From Linepithema humile (Eukaryota; Arthropoda; Insecta; Hymenoptera; Formicidae): a stretch of DNA of 64,000 nucleotides. Shown here one piece after another: positions 57,501 through 64,000 of this stretch. The translations under genes were made by a program, and so were the position numbers. Within the stretch, counting starts at the first letter, position 1; the number at the start of each line of letters is the position of its first letter. The DNA lies in assembly GCF_040581485.1 (NCBI RefSeq), contig NC_090131.1, positions 27,726,532 to 27,790,531 on the forward strand, in the 5' to 3' direction. The notes under the pieces were generated by a model. The model worked only from the letters and a program-made list of their open reading frames with translations, had not been told where the DNA came from and did not search any database.

Positions 57501-60500
57501 GCAGTTTACTTATCTGTACGTCGATACAAATATGGGGGTGACTCTGCGCGGTCGCTATATGGTTAATTATAATGCGTGATGCACCGCAGGGTCTTCCAGC
57601 CATGGGGGAACTGCGCCAAGGGAAGCAGCTGGTTCGTGGTTCTAATGGCTGTCATCCTAGCTGGTCATTTCGATAATGCTAACTAATAAGCTGCCCCTCG
57701 AGCACGAAACCATACTGGCGTTAAATCGAATATCATCGAAACGTTGCTTCGCAAATGGATTTTCGACCGTTACACGTTGCACGGACATTCGATTAGTATG
57801 TATCGTGTAATTATCGGCAAATCACTGTGAATTACTCGTATGCATATGTATGTTTTCCAAAAAGTTTGCATCAACGCTTTTCATTTGATCAACGTTCTTG
57901 CATATTCGCCGCTTTAAATCCATTATAGCAGCATTACATTTATAATTATAAGTATATGCAATGTCAATATAATTATAATTTAAAAATATAGACAGAATGT
58001 TGTCTCTTAAATTTCGTACCGCGTGATAGATCGTCTGAAGTGGACTTTACCGTTTACGACTTCGAAATTTAAAACTGCCCTCAGTTGAACCGATAAAAAG
58101 ACACTCCAGGTGCGATATCGAATGTACACTTAATGGGTATCTATCATCGATACATATGTAATGCGCCCCTTCGTCCCCATTATTGATTGAATTAGCTGTA
58201 GAATTAGTTTACATCGAAACAGCACCTGATCGCAACAACGTCCCGACAGTTCGATTTTGACAAATCGTCTGCGATCACGATCATCGATCAAATGATTTTT
58301 TTTCTATATACAGCTTCAATCATTTCTTAGATTCATACTTTTATCAATCTGTTAATTCAAGCAGGTATTTTATTGCATCCATCACTGATGAGCAAAAAAT
58401 TTTAACCCGAGATGTATTTCGCACATAAAAGGTTTTTCTATGACATTTTTTTTTTAAAGATTTTGAAGATATGTGAACTGAAAACCGAAGATAAAACATC
58501 CCGTATATGCACCGTGTCTCAATTTATAATAAATCCGCTGCACTCAATCTCATTCATCTTAAAAACGTCATGTACCACAATAATCGCGCGTGTGTGTCGT
58601 GATGAATTGCCAATAACTGTTCGTACGCTGCTTTGATCTTTGGCAAATTGCACCTACCGCAGCCGAAAATTTCAACGGTTCGTTCGTTCCCGCGAAAAAC
58701 TTCAACTGCCATTCGCGCGCAGACAGCCGGGTGGCAAGAAAGCGCGTGTCGGCAGCGGCGATAAATTACGATCTTTCCGGCGGATCGGTGTGGTCCTAAA
58801 TGAGAGGGGTAAACGTCCGATCGAGGACCTCCAAATGATGTCCACAATAGCCAAAACGAACTCGTCCAGTAGCATTTCACTTTCCAACGGTAGCACGCGC
58901 CTGTCCGCATCCCTCCATATATTAACTAATGCCCTGTAAACACGCATTCGAAAAGGGTCCAGCCGGTCGCTCTAATTAAAGGACATTCATATCAAGGAGT
59001 CAGCTTTTTTTCGACCCCTTTTACTTTTAACTTTCGCGAAAACTGGTTCGAGTGTCCGTTTGGCCTGGCGCGCCACGCGAACACCATTTGCCAGTTCTCT
59101 CTTTGCATACGATTTGGCGCTTTTAAGTCCTCGGTCTCGCATTTATATCTACCAAAAATTGACATCTTAAAATAAAGACTTTGTAATAATAAAAAATAAT
59201 TTCGAATATTGAATAAAAAATATGAAGTAACAAATATCTTAACACGTTTTAAGAGAATAAAAGAAATAAGGAAAATAACTTTTTAAATACTTTTTTAGAA
59301 TTTAATTCTCTAATTTTAAATAGAATTTAATAATAAAACGAAAAAACTTATCCACAAGCATAATAATTACAAAAGTGTAATTATTATAAATGTGGTTGAA
59401 TTGATTGTTATTAAATTATCAGATCACTATTAATAAAATATTTTTCATTTCAAGAATGCGTCGTGTCCAAAGAGTGCACGCGATGTGCTCTTGCCATTTC
59501 AATCGCTGTCTTTGACTGCTGTTATGTTTCGCTCATCATGAGGCTGACAATAATCCCATTGACAGCTAAGTGCGACGGCGGAGATATTATAAATCTGTCA
59601 GTGGCACTTGCGTACCGTTCGGGTCCCGACTCAATGAAATAAGTCCACGTAAGTCACTCGGCTGTTTGGAGAAGAAACGGTTCCTTCTTTTGCCGTTCGC
59701 ATTCCACGAGCATTGATGATTCACGATTTATTTATACCTAACGAGCTGCGATCACAATTGAACCAACGAATGTTTATATATTCGTTGTATGTTCGTCGCT
59801 CTCGGTTAAAAATGCGCGCATTTTTCGAATTTTTAAATCAGCGACATATGAATAGTACAGAAATTTAATGCAGAAATACAGTCACAAGTATAAAGAAAGG
59901 CATTGTTGATAATTTGAACCAATTTCAAGATTTTTTTAGGATTAAATATGTAAACAACTAATAAAAATAAAATGGATTAAGTCGGTAATACAATAGTGCA
60001 AAGTAGAAGGATAAAAAACCGTTCTTCACGGCGCATTTCTCGAACAGCCGATGAAATTTCAGTCGGCATAGCTCGATCCCTCGCGTCGAAGTTCGATCGA
60101 TCGTCGCCGACGGATTACAGTTACACAGAGTAAGTACGTTTGCAGCATGCGGTTCCCTCGAGGGAACGTCTCACGGAGAGACCTTTCCTCCGATTCTCTT
60201 GGCCGGTGGACCAAGACACCGCAAAAACTAACCGTATCGAGCCGACTAGGGTTACGAATCGCCGAGGCAGCGTTCTTCATTCCGTCTCTCACGGCACCTT
60301 GTGAGAATCGTCGCGAATTTGATCGTAATCACAGTCGCAGCGCAGAAACGACGGCGGGACTCGTTTTCAGCAAGCGAGTCAACGTGAATTATTGTCCATC
60401 TGCTGTAATAACCGATGACTGAACTACCCATATCCCATTTTATATTTCGTTGAACCTTCTTCTCTTTTCAAACTCGATACACTGTATTTTTAATCTTACA

Positions 60501-60598
60501 TTTAGCAAGGCATCCTATGCAACACATCTCTGATTTGCGATTTCGAATTCACATTTATGTAAATTTTTTATGAGTGATAAGTATTCAGATAGCCAAAC
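57501..60598. other. Non-coding stretch, no gene supported
   Basis: AT-rich with GC-richer patches (58.6-59.1, 60.0-60.4 kb). A strong donor-like site (CAGA followed by GTAAGTA) occurs at about 60129-60135 next to CpG-rich sequence and could end a non-coding exon. I cannot link it to a gene. Confidence 0.45.
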
Positions 60599-60702
60599 GT
60601 TAGCAATATTGGCAGATTGACAGGAAATTTGATCAAAATTGACGGAAATTTGATCAAAACTGACGGACACAAATTTCCTGTCAATCTGCCAACATTGCTA
60701 AC
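60599..60702. repeat. Small foldback repeat (104 bp)
   Basis: The arms 60599-60630 and 60671-60702 (starting GTTAGCAATATTGGCAGATT) are inverted with one mismatch. The loop contains a directly repeated AAATTTGATCAAAA-GACGG unit. It resembles a minimal MITE; no target-site duplication is evident. Confidence 0.75.
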
Positions 60703-62397
60703 ATTTTGCTTACTATTCCGAAAAAACTTTATATTAAAATCTTTGTAAAAATATCACAAATCGAATCCAAAATATATTTAAAAGAGATAAAAGATGATTG
60801 CGATAATCAGTGATAGTATTTATTATGTAAGCAATTTTAGAAATTCAAGGCACTTTCAGTAAAAAAGAATAAAAATAAACAGTAGCAAGGTTTATGAGGT
60901 TTATGAGGAAGGAGATTCGCTGGCAGGATGCCTCGCCTAGATCCTGTCTCGAGGCCGAAGAGAGGTCCCCTGAAGCGTGAAATCACTTCCAGCCTGAATA
61001 TAAAGAGCGAAAAAGCGAGTGTCCATTTGTGTTTCGGCCGTTCCGTACCACCGCCTCCGCAACTACGCTGGAAATCATTGCGCGCCTGTTAAGCTTCTTC
61101 CCTTCGTGCGTCGAGGGCTTTGATTACTTTCTTCGGCACTCGAAGGGCTCGCCATTAGCAGCGGTTAAGAGCACAGACACAGAGATACGGCTACGTCGGA
61201 CGCATTAGTCCGAGTAACGTCGCAAAAAAATCTGACTATACCTTTGGTAATCCGAATTCCTCGATTCTAGAGGTTTTGCCACACACATTCAGAAAGTGTA
61301 CAAATACATAATTTATTCAATTACGTAAACATTTATTCTGCATCAATGTTATTAAGCCTCTATCATTAATAACGCATTATTTTTCGATGCTAAATAAAAA
61401 ATTTAAATGAGATTTTTTGTTTAACCTCGGGTTAATTACAAAAAAAGCGACTTCTGCGCAGAGAGATCATTGACAGCGTGTAAAAAATGACGGCAACGTA
61501 TGCAAGGCGGCAATAAGCCACAGCTAAATTCCAAAACTGCTTCCGAGCGAGGCTGATCGCCTGATGAAAATGGACGGCCGGTGTGATGCTTTCGTTTTGC
61601 TTGTATTTTTTATTATTCGCCGAAAGTGCGGAACATCGAGATAACGGTCTCGGCGAGCGGGCGAAATGAGAGGAGGAGGGCGACGCGTTTTAAAATTATC
61701 AGGAAGGCGAGGGAAGTGCTGCCGCTCGGAAAAAAAAGGAACGGTTAGAAATTTGTTGCCAAGCGGGTTAACGTACTCTTATGACTCTCGTAGCGCACGG
61801 TATATGTCGCATCCGGTTTACTGGCAACTTGAAAAAAAAATGTTACGAGAGCGCTCTTTGTAACGCGGAACAGGCGGCCACACTTGAAAGTCGAGATTGT
61901 CATGATCGTTTAAATATTCGTGGAGCGCAGAAGTTTCCGAAATATAGCCCAAACTTTCTCATAAACATAATTATACAAACAGTGCACAGTTTAATTAGTA
62001 TTTAATATATTCAATATATACAATATTGAAGTCAATTTTATCTTTCAAAATTTAATCTAAAAAAATCAGTTTTTTTACAATTATTAATTTATTCACAATA
62101 TTATCTATTGTTGTATCTTTCGTGTCGATATGCACACGCAGTCATTTAAATCGATCGACGAGTAGTTTTGGGCGTCGCGAGCTGTCTCGAATTCGAGTTT
62201 CCCCTTTTTCCGGAAATAGACTTCCTTTTTCGAGCTCGCACAGTACTCCCTCCCCTTCTGTCACACCCCAATGTTTCTTCCAATGCCCTCCTGCAGCCTT
62301 ACCGTCCGTCCCGCGTGATTCTATAAATAAAATCGACGGCGATGCACGACCGTACGTGCACTCGGGTCAAAATCCAGAGAGCGGTGCGTGTTCCACT
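60703..62397. other. Non-coding stretch upstream of a candidate promoter
   Basis: Short open frames without recognised features. The sequence becomes CpG-richer towards 62.1 kb. Confidence 0.45.
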
Positions 62398-62405
62398 TAT
62401 AAATA
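62398..62405 (+). promoter_or_regulatory. TATA-like box (TATAAATA)
   Basis: TATAAATA lies about 150 bases before the Inr/DPE pair. No initiator sits 30 bases downstream of it, so it may serve another start site or be chance in AT-rich DNA. Confidence 0.2.
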
Positions 62406-62544
62406 GACATACATAGATGGATTAACCGCGGCGGAATGCAGCCCGATGCACAAGTCCCTTTAAAACGTGGAAGAGCGATCGTCCGCGCAGTATCAGAGCG
62501 CCACGCGCCGTTCAACACCTCTCGCTGACGAGAAGCACGAAACT

Positions 62545-62578
62545 TCAGTCGACGCGATAAACTTGCGAAGAACGGTCC
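62545..62578 (+). promoter_or_regulatory. Core promoter: initiator TCAGTC plus DPE GGTCC at +28
   Basis: TCAGTC at 62545-62550 is a perfect match to the insect initiator TCAKTY with A+1 at 62547. GGTCC occupies 62574-62578, exactly +28 to +32, and fits the DPE consensus RGWYV. The spacing requirement makes a chance match unlikely. A start codon with a strong donor follows 155 bases downstream. Confidence 0.5.
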
Positions 62579-62701
62579 TTTAATCGCGAATTCAAATAAC
62601 TCATATTATTCGCACAGCAGAATTTTCAGCAGACGATTCTGTTTTTCGCGTTTGCCGCATTCTTCGCGTTTCACTTTTCTCGGTTTATTTACGACGTCAT
62701 C

Positions 62702-62721
62702 ATGTTGGCAGCAAGACACAG
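62702..62721 (+). CDS. Candidate very short first coding exon (MLAARH)
   Basis: ATGTTGGCAGCAAGACACAG is followed by a strong donor (GTGAGC at 62722). It encodes Met-Leu-Ala-Ala-Arg-His and two bases of the next codon. With the Inr/DPE pair upstream it would be the end of a 175-nt first exon. Many insect genes for secreted or cuticular proteins have such tiny first coding exons, but no second exon is recognised before the window ends, so the product is unknown. Confidence 0.35.
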
Positions 62722-62722
62722 G

Positions 62723-64000
62723 TGAGCCAGAATTATTTGCAAAGAATTAGCAGAAGAAGGAGGATTTCTCTAATTAAATAAAAATAGTTGCAAATTATAA
62801 TTTTCCGTATTTTCCACACGTCGCAGTAATTAATTATATCTATCCAATTGAAACATCGATTAATGCCAAACAAGATTATCCAGATCTGTCTTCAAAATCT
62901 TAATATGCATCGACACGCGTGTGTATTCGTATTCTAGTGCGCGACGAGTATGCGTCCGTTCGGCGACACATAACATCTTGAGCACCGTGACATATATTCG
63001 TTCAATGCACGACTAATATTTCACTGAAATGACGATCGCGATGTCCGCTACGACTGTGGTGAAGCTAGGCATCGCGTACGGGTGCGAAACCGCGAAATCG
63101 CATAGATCCTGCGGTCGCTCTCGCATCCGCATAAACATAACAGAGAGGAGAGATAGAGCGAGAGTGAAGATGCGGCTGCGGCAGGGAGGTGAAGCGAGGC
63201 ACAACGTGACTAGTGTTACATACGGGATTTAACAATATAACGTTACACGGCCGGTGTCTTTCCTGCGCTTCTCGGATTCGTAGCGCGGGTCTTGGATTTC
63301 TCCTGGATAATTGGGCGTCCGGGTTTTAAATTCCGGACAGATTGAATGCACCCACAGGCTCTCTCTTTCCCTTTATGTCTCTCCTCGGAGAGAGGACAGT
63401 AACCAACGGATGCGTCATTGTCGATGGAACAATGTCTGAGATGCGTATTTGCGTATCCGATGTCTCGCAATATTCGCGCGACGAGAGCACTCGCGGCCGG
63501 AAATCGCGTCGAAAATCGCAAAATGGGGAATATTTACGTTTCCAACTGGCTGAACGGTAATCTTTAACAGATTTCATTCGTCTTTAATTGCAAAAAAGTA
63601 AAAGTATTTGATCTAGTTGCATAAATGTATGTTTAAACAATCTAGTCAAAAAAAAATAAATAAAATTGATCTAGATTACGCAAATTTTACATGTGCATCT
63701 TTATTATGAATGTTAATGCGAGAAATCTAATAGATTCATATGAGAGCAATAAAAAGGTAATTTGAATAATTAGCTAGCAAAATATGTAAACACAATCCTT
63801 TCTTACTTATTTGCGTTATGACTTATTTATTAAGAACGTTTCTACTGTTACAAATTACTGTAATTATTTAGCGAAGCGAATTACTTTACAAGATCGCCGC
63901 GATAATTTGATTCAAAAATACCGTGGAATATCTCATATCCCGATCGGATCAAACATATCTCGGTTGGTGGAAATGCGAATTCGCTGAATACATATTATCC
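62723..64000. other. Presumed intron or intergenic DNA to the window edge
   Basis: If the short exon is real, this is its first intron. Open frames of up to 92 codons (63.0-63.6 kb) occur in GC-richer DNA, with no recognised domain and no clear acceptor. The last 400 bases are AT-rich. Confidence 0.4.

Noticed and set aside
58554..58910. 118-codon minus-strand frame with several Cys and Trp
   Set aside because: The composition looks protein-like, but no motif spacing fits a known family and overlapping frames of similar length exist on the other strand.

Overview
The window is eukaryotic nuclear DNA: long AT-rich non-coding stretches with CpG-rich islands, spliced genes with consensus GT..AG introns, microsatellites and dense DNA-transposon and LTR-retrotransposon debris. 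The two recognisable protein genes are an insect-type CDK inhibitor (dacapo/p21/p27 family) and a LAMP-family membrane protein. Together with the transposon families, they suggest an insect, most likely a hymenopteran such as an ant. That placement is inference, because no marker gene fixes the species.

Layout: 1-14.3 kb holds no gene I can support. Its notable parts are a CpG-rich, trinucleotide-repeat-rich island at 8.7-9.96 kb that looks like a promoter/5' UTR region, and several GA/CT microsatellites. From 14.3 to 15.2 kb there is foldback transposon debris. From 15.2 to 18.6 kb lie six near-identical 560-bp tandem units. Each carries, on the minus strand, the same 129-nt open segment with a splice acceptor and donor, and a phase-compatible exon-like segment lies upstream at about 19.0 kb. 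From 20.7 to 31.3 kb is a transposon nest. It begins with a Tc1/mariner-like repeat present as a tandem dimer and again as an inverted, truncated dimer. A decayed Gypsy-type LTR element with a reverse-transcriptase piece inside one LTR sits between the dimers. A run of foldback/MITE elements follows, including two with perfect 8-bp target-site duplications and a PIF/Harbinger-like element with a frameshifted MADF (Myb/SANT-like) gene. At 35.07-35.44 kb there is one more near-palindromic MITE.

The main genes are on the plus strand. A five-exon LAMP-like gene lies at 39.26-41.38 kb and encodes a predicted 425 aa protein: signal peptide, mucin-like Ser/Thr/Asn stem, LAMP lumenal domain, one transmembrane helix and a short tail without the usual lysosomal YxxPhi motif. 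A two-coding-exon CDK inhibitor lies at 51.38-55.66 kb, with a cyclin-binding RxLFG motif and a PCNA-binding PIP box split across the splice junction. Near the right edge (62.55-62.72 kb) a matched Inr + DPE core promoter precedes a very short candidate first coding exon whose gene would continue to the right. I see no operon-like organisation and no rRNA, tRNA or CRISPR that I can support.
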